DNA from: Alistipes sp. UBA928
Lineage (GTDB): Bacteria; Bacteroidota; Bacteroidia; Bacteroidales; Rikenellaceae
Reading direction: 5' to 3'
DNA length: 17,505 nucleotides
Assembly: GCA_002293665.1 (NCBI GenBank)
Contig: DBDQ01000107.1
Span: 1 to 17,505 of the forward strand
Within the stretch, counting starts at the first letter, position 1. Each line of letters starts with the position of its first letter. Positions 6,190-13,046 of this stretch are shown here, piece after piece. The translations under genes and the position numbers were made by a program. Under the pieces are notes generated by a model, which was not told the DNA's origin, searched no databases, and worked only from the letters and a program-made list of their open reading frames with translations.

Positions 6190-8589
6190 ATGCAAACTAA
6201 ACCGTCCAAACTGCTGGAGAATCTGATAGCTATCGGTGCTTTCGACGCCGAGAAGCGCAATTACACAACACATTTGCTCGATCGCCTGTTTCTGATAATG
6301 CTGGGACAGGGGGATTGTCACGCGATGAGAATACTGCGTTCGCAGCTCAAGGATTGGGAACTGTACCAGATAAAGGTGCGCGTTGAGCGGGAGATAACGC
6401 GCAGTGCCGCCGCAGTTCAGAAACAGGATCGCGAGGGGTTCTTCACCGCTCTGATTGCCGATCTGGGCGAGATAGCCGGCATGTTGTCGAGCGGGCAGCC
6501 CAACACCGGCCACCTGTTGCTCCACATTCTCGCCTCGACCGACAGTATCGCCGGCCGCGTGCTGGGGCTGTACCATGTGATGGCCGATGACGTGAGCCGT
6601 GCGCTGAAGTCGATGCCTGCCGAGGAGATGTACGTTTCGGAGATACGCATCATCCGCCGCCGCGATCTGCGGCCCGAGGACGACGACTGGGAGCCCGCCG
6701 GCCACCACTGTGACTTCGACGATCCGGGTCGTCAGGTCGATCCTTCGAGAGTTGGCCAGCCCGCCGGTGCCGCACGCAACACGGGCCGGGAGAAGGGAGC
6801 CCAAACGCTCGAGAAATATGGGGTGGAGTTGACCCGTGCTGCCGCCGAGGGGAAGATCGACCCCGTGGTGGGCCGTGTCCGCGAAATAGAACGAATGGTT
6901 CAGATACTGGGCCGGCGCAAGAAGAACAATCCCGTACTCGTTGGCGAAGCGGGCGTGGGTAAAAGCGCCATCGTCGAGGGTCTGGCCCTGAAGATCGCCT
7001 CGGGCGACGTACCGGCCACTCTGGCGGGCAAGAAACTGCTGTCGCTCGACATGGCGTCGCTCGTTGCCGGCACCAAGTTCCGCGGCGAGTTCGAGGAACG
7101 CATCAAGGCGCTGGTCGACACCCTATCCAGTCAGCGCGACACGATAGTCTTTATCGACGAGGTGCACACCATTGTCGGCGCGGGTTCGTCGCAGGGGAGC
7201 CTCGACGTGGCCAACATTCTGAAACCCGCCCTCGCGCGCGGCGACATTCAGTGTATCGGAGCCACCACGCTCGACGAATATCGCGAGAACATAGAGAAGG
7301 ACGCCGCCCTCGAGCGCCGTTTCCAGAAGATACTCATAGAGCCCACCTCGAGGGAGCACACGCTCGAGATTTTGCGTAACATAGCACCCAACTACGAACG
7401 CCACCACTCGGTGCGCTACACCGACGAGGCGCTGCGCGCTTGCGTCGACCTCACCGAGCGCTACGTCACCGACCGCAACTTCCCCGACAAGGCTATCGAC
7501 GCAATGGACGAAAGTGGCTCTAAAGCAAAAGGCACGCCCGAAAGCGTGGTGGAAATAATTCCCACCCACATCGAGGAGGTGATAACCACCATGACGGGCA
7601 TCCCCGTGGAGCGCGTGTCACAGGGTGAGCACCAGCGCCTGAACCGCCTGGAAAGCCATCTGTCGCAGGTGGTCGTGGGCCAGGGCGAGGCGGTGTCAAA
7701 GGTTTCGCGTTCGATAATCCGCAGCCGTTCGGGTCTTCGCGATCCGAACAAACCAATCGGGGTGTTCATGTTCGTGGGCCCGACGGGTGTCGGTAAGACC
7801 TTGCTTGCGAAGGAGTTGTCGAAATGGATGTTCGACCGTCCCGACGCGCTGATAAGAATAGACATGAGCGAATACGCCGAGAAGCACAATGTTTCGCGGC
7901 TCATAGGTTCACCACCGGGTTATGTGGGCTACGGCGAGGGGGGGCAGCTTACAGAAGCTGTTCGCCGGCAGCCCTACTCGGTGGTACTTTTAGACGAGGT
8001 AGAGAAGGCCCATCCCGATGTCTTCGGAGTGATGCTCCAGATGTTCGACGACGGTCACCTGACCGACGGACTGGGACGCCGGATCGACTTCCGCAACACG
8101 ATAATCATAATGACCTCCAACGCGGGCTCGCGCGCCCTCGCCTCAAAGGCTCCGGCGGTGGGTTACGCCACATCGGCCACATCGGCCCGCGAGTCGGTGA
8201 GCCGCGAGAGGGAGTACCGCGGAGCTCTGGAGCAGACTTTTGCGCCGGAGTTCATAGGAAGGATCGACGAGATCGTGGTGTTCAACACTCTGGAGACGGG
8301 CGATGTGGCGCGCGTAGTGGAACTCGAACTGAATGCCTTGCGTGAGCGCGCCGCACGCCTCGGCTACACGATCGAGGTGTCGGAGGCTGCCCGAGGCGAA
8401 CTCGCGGCGTTGGGTTACGAGCCCGACTACGGAGTGCGTTCGCTGAAACGCACGATCATGGATCGGATCGAGGGGCCTCTGGCGCAGATGATAGTGTCGG
8501 GCGAGATCGTCCCTGGCGAGACGATCGACATCGACTTAATCGACGCCGAGCTCGAACTTCAGGTCAACCGCGTGGCACGTCCCGCGTAA
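6190..8589 (+). CDS. ClpA/ClpC-type AAA+ unfoldase lacking the middle (M) domain
   Basis: A 799-residue two-ring Hsp100 ATPase that should unfold proteins and feed them to ClpP. Residues about 1-145 are a diverged Clp_N double repeat, followed by an acidic linker (160-200). The first AAA+ module has Walker A GEAGVGKS (252-259), pore loop KFRG (296-299), Walker B VFIDEVH (320-326) and Arg finger ERRF (375-378). The second has Walker A GPTGVGKT (530-537), pore loop GYVGYGEGG (577-585), Walker B VLLDEVEKAH (599-608) and sensor 2 GVRSLKR (748-754). In ClpC and ClpB a coiled-coil M domain interrupts module one. Here AIDAMDESGSKAKGTPESV runs within about 15 residues into IEEVITTMTGIPVERVS, as in ClpA. 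A VGY at 657-659 sits where the ClpP-docking VGF/IGL loop is expected, supporting a protease partner. I see no partner gene nearby. ClpA versus a shortened ClpC cannot be settled here. Confidence 0.9.
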   Translation: MQTKPSKLLENLIAIGAFDAEKRNYTTHLLDRLFLIMLGQGDCHAMRILRSQLKDWELYQIKVRVEREITRSAAAVQKQDREGFFTALIADLGEIAGMLSSGQPNTGHLLLHILASTDSIAGRVLGLYHVMADDVSRALKSMPAEEMYVSEIRIIRRRDLRPEDDDWEPAGHHCDFDDPGRQVDPSRVGQPAGAARNTGREKGAQTLEKYGVELTRAAAEGKIDPVVGRVREIERMVQILGRRKKNNPVLVGEAGVGKSAIVEGLALKIASGDVPATLAGKKLLSLDMASLVAGTKFRGEFEERIKALVDTLSSQRDTIVFIDEVHTIVGAGSSQGSLDVANILKPALARGDIQCIGATTLDEYRENIEKDAALERRFQKILIEPTSREHTLEILRNIAPNYERHHSVRYTDEALRACVDLTERYVTDRNFPDKAIDAMDESGSKAKGTPESVVEIIPTHIEEVITTMTGIPVERVSQGEHQRLNRLESHLSQVVVGQGEAVSKVSRSIIRSRSGLRDPNKPIGVFMFVGPTGVGKTLLAKELSKWMFDRPDALIRIDMSEYAEKHNVSRLIGSPPGYVGYGEGGQLTEAVRRQPYSVVLLDEVEKAHPDVFGVMLQMFDDGHLTDGLGRRIDFRNTIIIMTSNAGSRALASKAPAVGYATSATSARESVSREREYRGALEQTFAPEFIGRIDEIVVFNTLETGDVARVVELELNALRERAARLGYTIEVSEAARGELAALGYEPDYGVRSLKRTIMDRIEGPLAQMIVSGEIVPGETIDIDLIDAELELQVNRVARPA

Positions 8590-8635
8590 AGCAAACAAAG
8601 GCACAACCCGGTTTAGTTAACAAGGGGGGGGGAGA

Positions 8636-8669
8636 AGAGGTTCCGGGAAGTTTCCGGGCCTCTTTTTTT
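8636..8669 (+). terminator. intrinsic terminator after the clp gene
   Basis: AGAGG (8636-8640) pairs with CCTCT (8659-8663) and the inner CCGG pairs with CCGG, followed by a run of T through 8669. It lies about 46 bp after the stop codon. A run of nine G at 8624-8632 lies just before it. Confidence 0.8.
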
Positions 8670-8712
8670 GTCATCACATCCGTAAAGCCCACGATATCGG
8701 GTGTGTTTGAAT

Positions 8713-8732
8713 CCGTCGGCTAAAGCCGACGG
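8713..8732. repeat. perfect 8-bp hairpin, REP-like
   Basis: CCGTCGGC (8713-8720), TAAA loop, GCCGACGG (8725-8732). No T-run follows. It sits just upstream of a TATCTTTG box, in the place of the usual minus-33/minus-7 spacer. GC-rich palindromes of this form are often dispersed REP elements, but only one copy is in the window. Confidence 0.5.
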
Positions 8733-8738
8733 CAATAT

Positions 8739-8746
8739 TATCTTTG
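8739..8746 (+). promoter_or_regulatory. distal minus-7 box upstream of cutC
   Basis: TATCTTTG, an exact TAnnTTTG match, 102 nt before the cutC ATG. A TTTG lies at 8706-8709, but 29 nt away, too far for the usual spacing. If active, it would make a leader of roughly 95 nt containing the hairpins at 8791-8833. Confidence 0.45.
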
Positions 8747-8790
8747 ACGTAAAAATTTATACCGATATAGATTTGCAGGCGGGAATCATT

Positions 8791-8833
8791 CGGAAAAATC
8801 TTCCGACCATGACTGGTTTCGGGCCCTTTTTTT
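8791..8833 (+). promoter_or_regulatory. candidate attenuator or sRNA terminator before cutC
   Basis: Two hairpins share bases and so exclude each other. One is CGGAA (8791-8795) with TTCCG (8801-8805). The other is CCGACCA (8803-8809) with TGG and TCGG (8814-8816, 8819-8822), with a TT bulge. The second is followed by GCCC and seven T (8827-8833), as in an intrinsic terminator. With the TATCTTTG box at 8739 this could define an RNA of about 80 nt or a regulated leader. The terminator stem is imperfect and the T-run is offset by four bases, so this is tentative. Confidence 0.35.
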
Positions 8834-8836
8834 GCA

Positions 8837-8844
8837 TATATTTG
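8837..8844 (+). promoter_or_regulatory. proximal minus-7 box directly abutting the cutC start
   Basis: TATATTTG, an exact TAnnTTTG match, ends only 4 nt before ATG 8849. With usual Bacteroidetes spacing, transcription would begin at or next to the start codon, giving a leaderless mRNA. There is no TTTG 19 nt upstream. Confidence 0.4.
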
Positions 8845-8848
8845 TGGT

Positions 8849-9616
8849 ATGAAAACTCTCGAAACAGAACTCTGTTCCTACTCAATCGAAGATGTCGGGA
8901 CGGCGGCGCGGGAGGGGGTGACGCGGGTCGAACTGTGCACATCGCCTTTAGAGGGGGGCACTACGCCTTCGGCCGCAGCGATTGCTGTGGCGAGGGTGGT
9001 GACGTCGCACTTCGCGGCGGCGCAGGGCAATCTGCCCGTCGAACTGAGCGTGATGATACGCCCACGGGGCGGTGACTTTCTCTATTCCGGCGTGGAGTTC
9101 CAGCAGATGCGTCACGAGATTGTCTTCGCCCGCGAGTGCGGCGCCGACGGCGTGGTTTTCGGACTGCTCACTGCCGACGGCGATGTCGATGTCGCCCGCA
9201 CGCGCGAACTTGTGCAACTGGCGCTCCCGATGGAGAGCACTTTTCATCGCGCTTTCGACGTGGCGCGCGACTGGCGCCGGGCGCTTGAGGATGTCATCGC
9301 CACGGGTTGCCGGCGCATTCTAACCTCGGGTCAGCGGGCCACGGCCCCCGACGGAATCGAAACTATTCGCGAGATGGTACGCGCCGCCGACGGACGCATC
9401 GAGATCATGGCGGGCTCGGGGGTCAATCCGGGTAACGCACGTGCCCTTGCCGCGACGGGTGTCGACGCCCTGCACTTCAGTGCGCGCACAGTGCGCGAGG
9501 GAGGCATGAAACATCGCAGCACGGAGATTCTATTCTCTCCCGCCGCCACCGACCACCGGATCACCTTCGCCAACCCCGACTTCGTGAGGCGTATGGTTGC
9601 CCTTGCAGCGGGTTAA
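8849..9616 (+). CDS. cutC: CutC family protein (copper homeostasis family, TIM barrel)
   Basis: A 255-residue cytoplasmic TIM-barrel protein. Characteristic stretches are an N-terminal strand ending RVELCTS (26-32), the conserved VMIRPRGGDFLYS, VFGLLTADGDVD, STFHRAFD, RILTSGQ, IMAGSGVNPGNA and LHFSAR. Length and start match the family (about 240-250). No alternative in-frame Met occurs before residue 70, so ATG 8849 is secure despite having no leader room. The family is named for a copper phenotype in E. coli; direct copper handling has been disputed, so I assign the family rather than a function. It is alone on its strand, between the clp terminator and the convergent recF operon. Confidence 0.9.
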   Translation: MKTLETELCSYSIEDVGTAAREGVTRVELCTSPLEGGTTPSAAAIAVARVVTSHFAAAQGNLPVELSVMIRPRGGDFLYSGVEFQQMRHEIVFARECGADGVVFGLLTADGDVDVARTRELVQLALPMESTFHRAFDVARDWRRALEDVIATGCRRILTSGQRATAPDGIETIREMVRAADGRIEIMAGSGVNPGNARALAATGVDALHFSARTVREGGMKHRSTEILFSPAATDHRITFANPDFVRRMVALAAG

Positions 9617-9661
9617 AAAGTTGTGTAAACATGGAAATAGGGTTGAAAGCCTCATCCCTCT

Positions 9662-9952
9662 TCACTTGACAATAAGTTCGCGTACGAGGTTGTGGCCGGA
9701 GGCGAGGTTGAGGGCGTCGCGCAGTTCGGTGCGGCGCATGAAAGTTTCGTGGCGCACCACCGATGAGGAGATGCGTACCGTGAGGATGCTCCCGCGCAGC
9801 GTCACCTCTTCGGTGCACGAGGCTACCATCGGCCCAGCGACCTCGGCCCATGTCTTGGGCAGTCGCCCTTCGGCGATGTTGCGCCGGATGACCGGATCGC
9901 GAAAAAGGTCGTCGACAAGCTCCCCTACCCTGACTGTGCGCGTCCGTCTCAT
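9662..9952 (-). CDS. DUF721 / DciA-like protein
   Basis: A 96-residue protein with the DUF721 pattern: a short helical N-terminus (VGELVDDLFRDP), then KTWAEVAGPMVASCTEEVTLRGSIL, a beta strand (LTVRISSSVVRHE), and a C-terminal helix ending NLVRELIVK. DciA proteins of this superfamily load the replicative helicase DnaB. This compact version has only the KH-like core, so a helicase-loading role is inferred. The start is fixed by the ATGA overlap with the recF stop codon (9949-9952), implying coupled translation and pairing with recombinational repair at replication forks. It converges with cutC with 45 bp between the stops. Confidence 0.75.
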   Translation of the reverse strand: MRRTRTVRVGELVDDLFRDPVIRRNIAEGRLPKTWAEVAGPMVASCTEEVTLRGSILTVRISSSVVRHETFMRRTELRDALNLASGHNLVRELIVK

Positions 9953-11094
9953 GGCTGTGTTATTTCGCCCCCGGCGAGTTCGAAGAGTGTGTAGCCTCGT
10001 CCGTCGCGCTGCAATACGCTCTCGAGGCGTGTGCGGTTGCAGTCGGAGATAAATATCTGCCCGGCGGGAACGCCCACGGCGGTTTCATTTTCGTTGTCTG
10101 ACCCGGTGCCTGAAACGAGGTCTATCAGCCGTTCGACGCGCCCCGTGTCGAGCTTGTCGAACAGGTCGTCGAGGAGCAGGATGGGGGTCTCGCCCGTGGC
10201 CTCGCGCACCACGGCGAACTGCGCGAGTTTGAGCGCCACGAGGAACGACTTCTGCTGTCCCTGCGAGCCGTATCTGCGCAGCGGATCGCCGCCAATGCGC
10301 ATCACTATGTCATCGCGGTGCACCCCGGAGGTCGAGAAACCCGTAGCGACGTCTTTCTCGCGCGCCGCCGCCAACACCGCCGCCATGCCGCGCGTGGTCA
10401 CTTCCGAGCGGTAGATCATCTCCACCTCTTCGCGGTCGTCGGAGAGGCGCGCGTAGTACTCGGCCACGAGGGGCCTCATGCGTTCGACTATTTTCACCCG
10501 CCGCGCGTGGATGGCGTCGCCGTGGGAGGCGAGCTGCATGTCGAGTACATCGAGGATTTCGGCGTGGGTCGGAGAGTGGGGTTGTTTGAGCAGTTTGTTG
10601 CGTTCGGCCAACACGGCGTTGTAGCGCACCAATGCGGCCAGATAGCCGCGATCGGATTGCGAGATGAAGGCGTTGAGCCACCGGCGGCGTTCGTCGGCGG
10701 CGTCGCTGATGAGGAAAGTGTCGGCGGGTGACACCATCACCACCGGCACCACTCCCACGTGATCGCTCAGGCGCTCGTACTCCTTGCCGTCGCACTTCAT
10801 CTTCTTACCGCCACCCGAACCCGAGGGCGAGTAACTGCATGCCACCCTCACGGTGTGTCCGGCATCGGCGGTGTACTCTCCCTCGACTACGAAGAAATCG
10901 CTGCCGTGCCTCACCGCCTGGCGATCGCTCCCTCCGAGCGACGAACGACACATCGACAGATAGTGTACGGCATCGAGTACATTGGTTTTTCCCGCGCCGT
11001 TGTCGCCCACAAGGCAGTTGAGGCCGTCCGAAAATCGGAGTGCGGCGGCCCCTATGTTCTTGAAACCCACGAGCGAAAGTGAACGAAGTATCAT
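9949..11094 (-). CDS. recF: DNA replication and repair protein RecF
   Basis: A 381-residue SMC-like ATPase that recognises gapped DNA and, with RecO and RecR, loads RecA. Visible motifs are the N-terminal LSLVGFKNIGAA, Walker A GDNGAGKTN (30-38), a Q-loop region VMVSPADTFLISDAADERRRWLN, the ABC signature YGSQGQQKS and Walker B ILLLDDLFDKLD. Length is normal (about 360-380). The open frame extends to 11355, but the extra 87 codons overlap the divergent gene's coding region; ATG 11094 begins the usual MxLxxLxLxxFKN. It overlaps the DUF721 gene by 4 nt and is divergent from the TPR-ribH pair with about 94 bp between start codons. A weak minus-7 box (TACCTTTA) lies at 11118-11125. Confidence 0.95.
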   Translation of the reverse strand: MILRSLSLVGFKNIGAAALRFSDGLNCLVGDNGAGKTNVLDAVHYLSMCRSSLGGSDRQAVRHGSDFFVVEGEYTADAGHTVRVACSYSPSGSGGGKKMKCDGKEYERLSDHVGVVPVVMVSPADTFLISDAADERRRWLNAFISQSDRGYLAALVRYNAVLAERNKLLKQPHSPTHAEILDVLDMQLASHGDAIHARRVKIVERMRPLVAEYYARLSDDREEVEMIYRSEVTTRGMAAVLAAAREKDVATGFSTSGVHRDDIVMRIGGDPLRRYGSQGQQKSFLVALKLAQFAVVREATGETPILLLDDLFDKLDTGRVERLIDLVSGTGSDNENETAVGVPAGQIFISDCNRTRLESVLQRDGRGYTLFELAGGEITQP

Positions 11095-11117
11095 GCTGTG
11101 TGAGAGATTTCCGTGTG

Positions 11118-11125
11118 TAAAGGTA
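11118..11125 (-). promoter_or_regulatory. weak candidate minus-7 box for recF
   Basis: On the minus strand TACCTTTA, one mismatch to TAnnTTTG, 24 nt before the recF ATG. No minus-33 TTTG at the right spacing. Confidence 0.3.
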
Positions 11126-11144
11126 ACAAATAAAAAAAAAGAGT

Positions 11145-11152
11145 TATCTTTG
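11145..11152 (+). promoter_or_regulatory. minus-7 box for the TPR-ribH operon
   Basis: TATCTTTG, exact TAnnTTTG, 36 nt before ATG 11189 and preceded by a run of nine A (11132-11140). The minus-33 TTTG is not evident. Confidence 0.55.
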
Positions 11153-11188
11153 CAGTCGCAAAATCGAGAAAAAACAGCATACGCAAAT

Positions 11189-11911
11189 ATGGCCAAACGT
11201 AAAAGCACGGCGCCGAGAACAAAGGCGTCGCAGAGTGAAAAAGACCCCGAAGCGCAGATAGAGAACGCCTTGGGCAAGACTGAGCAGTGGTTCGAAAAGA
11301 ATTGGAAAGCGCTCACCACGGCTGTGGCGGCAGTGTTGATCATCACTGCCGGCATCTTTGCCTACGACACGTTCATCAGAACTCCGAAGAGTAACCGTGC
11401 GGCCGACGCCATGTTTGTGGCCGAACAACTCTTCATTGCGGGCGACTGGGCCACGGCGCTCAACGGTGACGGCCGGAATCTCGGTTTCGTCGACGTGGTA
11501 GCCTCCTATGGCGGCACTCGCGAAGCACGTCTGGCAGCCCACTACGCCGGCATCTGCTACCTGCGCCAGGGAGAACTCGACAACGCCCTCGAGTATTTGG
11601 GCAAATACCGCGCCGTGAAAGGTGTGCCGGGCGAGGTAATCAACGCCGAGAACGAAGGTCTTAAGGGAGACATTCTCGTCCAGAAGGGCGACTACGCCAC
11701 CGCCGTGGGACACTTCCGCTCCGCAGTCGACGCTACCGACAATGTATTCACCACTCCCATGTACCTCAAAAAACTCGGCCTCGCTCTCGAAGCCATAGGC
11801 GACTACGCAGGCGCCGTGGCGGCCTACCAACGCGTGGTCGACCACTACCCCGGGAGTCTTGAAGCTCGCGACATAGATAAACTGGTCTTCGCCGCAGAAC
11901 AGAAATTGTAA
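11189..11911 (+). CDS. TPR-repeat membrane protein (YfgM-like)
   Basis: A 240-residue protein with a Lys-rich, polar N-terminus, one membrane helix (residues about 41-58, ALTTAVAAVLIITAGIFA) and an extracytoplasmic TPR solenoid: ARLAAHYAGICYLRQGEL, LKGDILVQKGDYATAVGHF and KLGLALEAIGDYAGAVAAYQ. The arrangement resembles YfgM, a SecYEG-associated periplasmic TPR protein, but that function is inference. The frame is open upstream to 10982 across recF; ATG 11189 was chosen because it follows the TATCTTTG box and begins the Lys-rich N-terminus. The stop is separated from the ribH ATG by one base, so the two form an operon. As I recall, this TPR-ribH pairing is common in Bacteroidetes. Confidence 0.8.
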   Translation: MAKRKSTAPRTKASQSEKDPEAQIENALGKTEQWFEKNWKALTTAVAAVLIITAGIFAYDTFIRTPKSNRAADAMFVAEQLFIAGDWATALNGDGRNLGFVDVVASYGGTREARLAAHYAGICYLRQGELDNALEYLGKYRAVKGVPGEVINAENEGLKGDILVQKGDYATAVGHFRSAVDATDNVFTTPMYLKKLGLALEAIGDYAGAVAAYQRVVDHYPGSLEARDIDKLVFAAEQKL

Positions 11912-11912
11912 G

Positions 11913-12446
11913 ATGGCCGTAGCCAAAAAGAGGAACCTCTCGCAATACCGCTCCGTGCCGCCCGCCGACGACATGCGTTTCGGCATAGTGGTGTCGGAGT
12001 GGAACGGCGAAGTGACCGAGGCGCTCCTCAAGGGGGCGGTACAAACGCTGCGAAAGGCGGGATGTGCCGAACACAACATACTGATAAAGTATGTCCCCGG
12101 AACGTTCGAATTACCACTTGGGGTGCAGTTCTTCGCCGAGTACACCGATGTCGACGCCGTCATAGCGCTCGGCTGCGTGATACAGGGCGAGACGCGCCAC
12201 TTCGAGTTCATCTGTCAGGGAGCCACCCAGGGCATCATGCAGTTGCAGATCGCATGGAACATGCCGGTGGCTTTCGGCGTACTCACCACCGACACCGTAG
12301 AGCAGGCTTTGGCCCGCGCCGGCGGCGAACACGGCAACAAGGGTGACGAGGCTGCCGTGACAGCCGTAAACATGGTCAAACTCCAGAACGACATGGAGTC
12401 ATCGGCCGAAAATATCAACCGTGAATTTACGAGAAATGTAAACTGA
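11913..12446 (+). CDS. ribH: 6,7-dimethyl-8-ribityllumazine synthase
   Basis: A 177-residue enzyme of riboflavin synthesis that condenses 5-amino-6-ribitylaminouracil with 3,4-dihydroxy-2-butanone 4-phosphate. Motifs: FGIVVSEWN (substrate loop with Trp30), VPGTFELPLG (61-70), VIALGCVIQGETRHFEF with catalytic H96, PVAFGVLTTDTVEQALARAGG and GNKGDEAA. The length is slightly long because of a basic N-terminal extension before MRFGIVVS and a C-terminal tail after the A-rich helix. The start one base after the TPR gene's TAA, with no separate leader, implies shared transcription. No other rib genes are in the window. Confidence 0.96.
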   Translation: MAVAKKRNLSQYRSVPPADDMRFGIVVSEWNGEVTEALLKGAVQTLRKAGCAEHNILIKYVPGTFELPLGVQFFAEYTDVDAVIALGCVIQGETRHFEFICQGATQGIMQLQIAWNMPVAFGVLTTDTVEQALARAGGEHGNKGDEAAVTAVNMVKLQNDMESSAENINREFTRNVN

Positions 12447-12487
12447 GATAATTTATTTTTACTAACCCCCCTTAATTAAATTAAATT

Positions 12488-12913
12488 ATGTATTACGGTA
12501 TTTTACTAATCGTTCTCGGCCTGTTGGCTGTCCCGTCGCTGTTGCTCTCCAAGAAACCCAATGCCAAGGAACTTTTCGACAAGATCACTCCCTATCAGGG
12601 TTGGATCGGTTGCGTGTTCGCTTTTTGGGGTGCCTGGGGCATCATCAGCAGTATCCTTAATCTCGGCTGGCTGGGAAGCATTCCCATCTACTGGATCACC
12701 TATTTGGCGGTGTCTATGCTCGAGTTCGGCCTCGGTTTCATCCTCGGCTACTCGCTGATCCAGAAGTATGTTCTGTCGAAGAATGAAAAGGGCGCTGAAG
12801 CGGGTGAAAAATTGCTCGCCAAGCTGATGCCACTTCAGGGAACGTTGGGCATCGTGGCTATCATCCTCGGTGCATGGCAAATCGTCACCTACTTCTTGTG
12901 GTTTGTTGCCTAA
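12488..12913 (+). CDS. small four-helix membrane protein with internal duplication, function unknown
   Basis: A 141-residue integral membrane protein with hydrophobic segments at about 3-20, 38-57, 66-92 and 117-140. The two halves resemble each other. KITPYQGWIGCVFAFWGAW (32-50) parallels KLMPLQGTLGIVAIILGAW (112-130), and each is preceded by a short charged loop beginning LSKK or LSKN. This suggests descent from a two-helix unit. I do not recognise a named family. It starts 41 nt after ribH behind an AT-rich spacer with no clear promoter box, so it may be co-transcribed with ribH, and it ends 20 nt before a strong terminator. Transport or stress roles would be guesses. Confidence 0.75.
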   Translation: MYYGILLIVLGLLAVPSLLLSKKPNAKELFDKITPYQGWIGCVFAFWGAWGIISSILNLGWLGSIPIYWITYLAVSMLEFGLGFILGYSLIQKYVLSKNEKGAEAGEKLLAKLMPLQGTLGIVAIILGAWQIVTYFLWFVA

Positions 12914-12932
12914 TCCTAATCTTAACACACAC

Positions 12933-12965
12933 AAACAGGCCGGACGAAAACGTCCGGCCTGTTTT
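12933..12965 (+). terminator. strong intrinsic terminator, probably bidirectional
   Basis: CAGGCCGGACG (12936-12946), AAAA loop, CGTCCGGCCTG (12951-12961): an 11-bp perfect stem extended by A-T pairs to 14 bp, followed by TTTT. It closes the ribH operon. On the minus strand the stem is followed by TTTG, so it may also stop transcripts arriving from the aminopeptidase gene. Confidence 0.9.
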
Positions 12966-13018
12966 ATGTTGTGAGTTATGAGTTGGTACGCAGAATTTTT
13001 GGAAACGCGCGTCATTGC

Positions 13019-13046
13019 GAGAGTGTAAGCCCATAACCTCACTCTC
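13019..13046 (-). repeat. inverted repeat at the end of the aminopeptidase gene
   Basis: GAGAGTG (13019-13025) and CACTCTC (13040-13046) form a 7-bp stem that overlaps the stop codon (13045-13047). No T-run follows on the minus strand, so it is not a textbook terminator. The adjacent GTCATTGCGAG (13011-13021) resembles the head of dispersed repeats known in several phyla. Confidence 0.4.

Noticed and set aside
8701..9075. 124-codon frame beginning before cutC
   Set aside because: It overlaps cutC in another frame, turns Gly/Arg-rich inside cutC, and spans the promoter and hairpin region.
9617..9661. Possible terminator between cutC and the DUF721 gene
   Set aside because: Only a 4-bp AGGG/CCCT stem with a long loop can be drawn; too weak to call.
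10982..11188. Upstream extension of the TPR gene
   Set aside because: It runs through recF and the shared promoter region; the Lys-rich start at 11189 fits a normal membrane-anchored N-terminus.
11095..11355. Upstream extension of recF
   Set aside because: It lies over the divergent TPR gene; RecF homology starts at ATG 11094.
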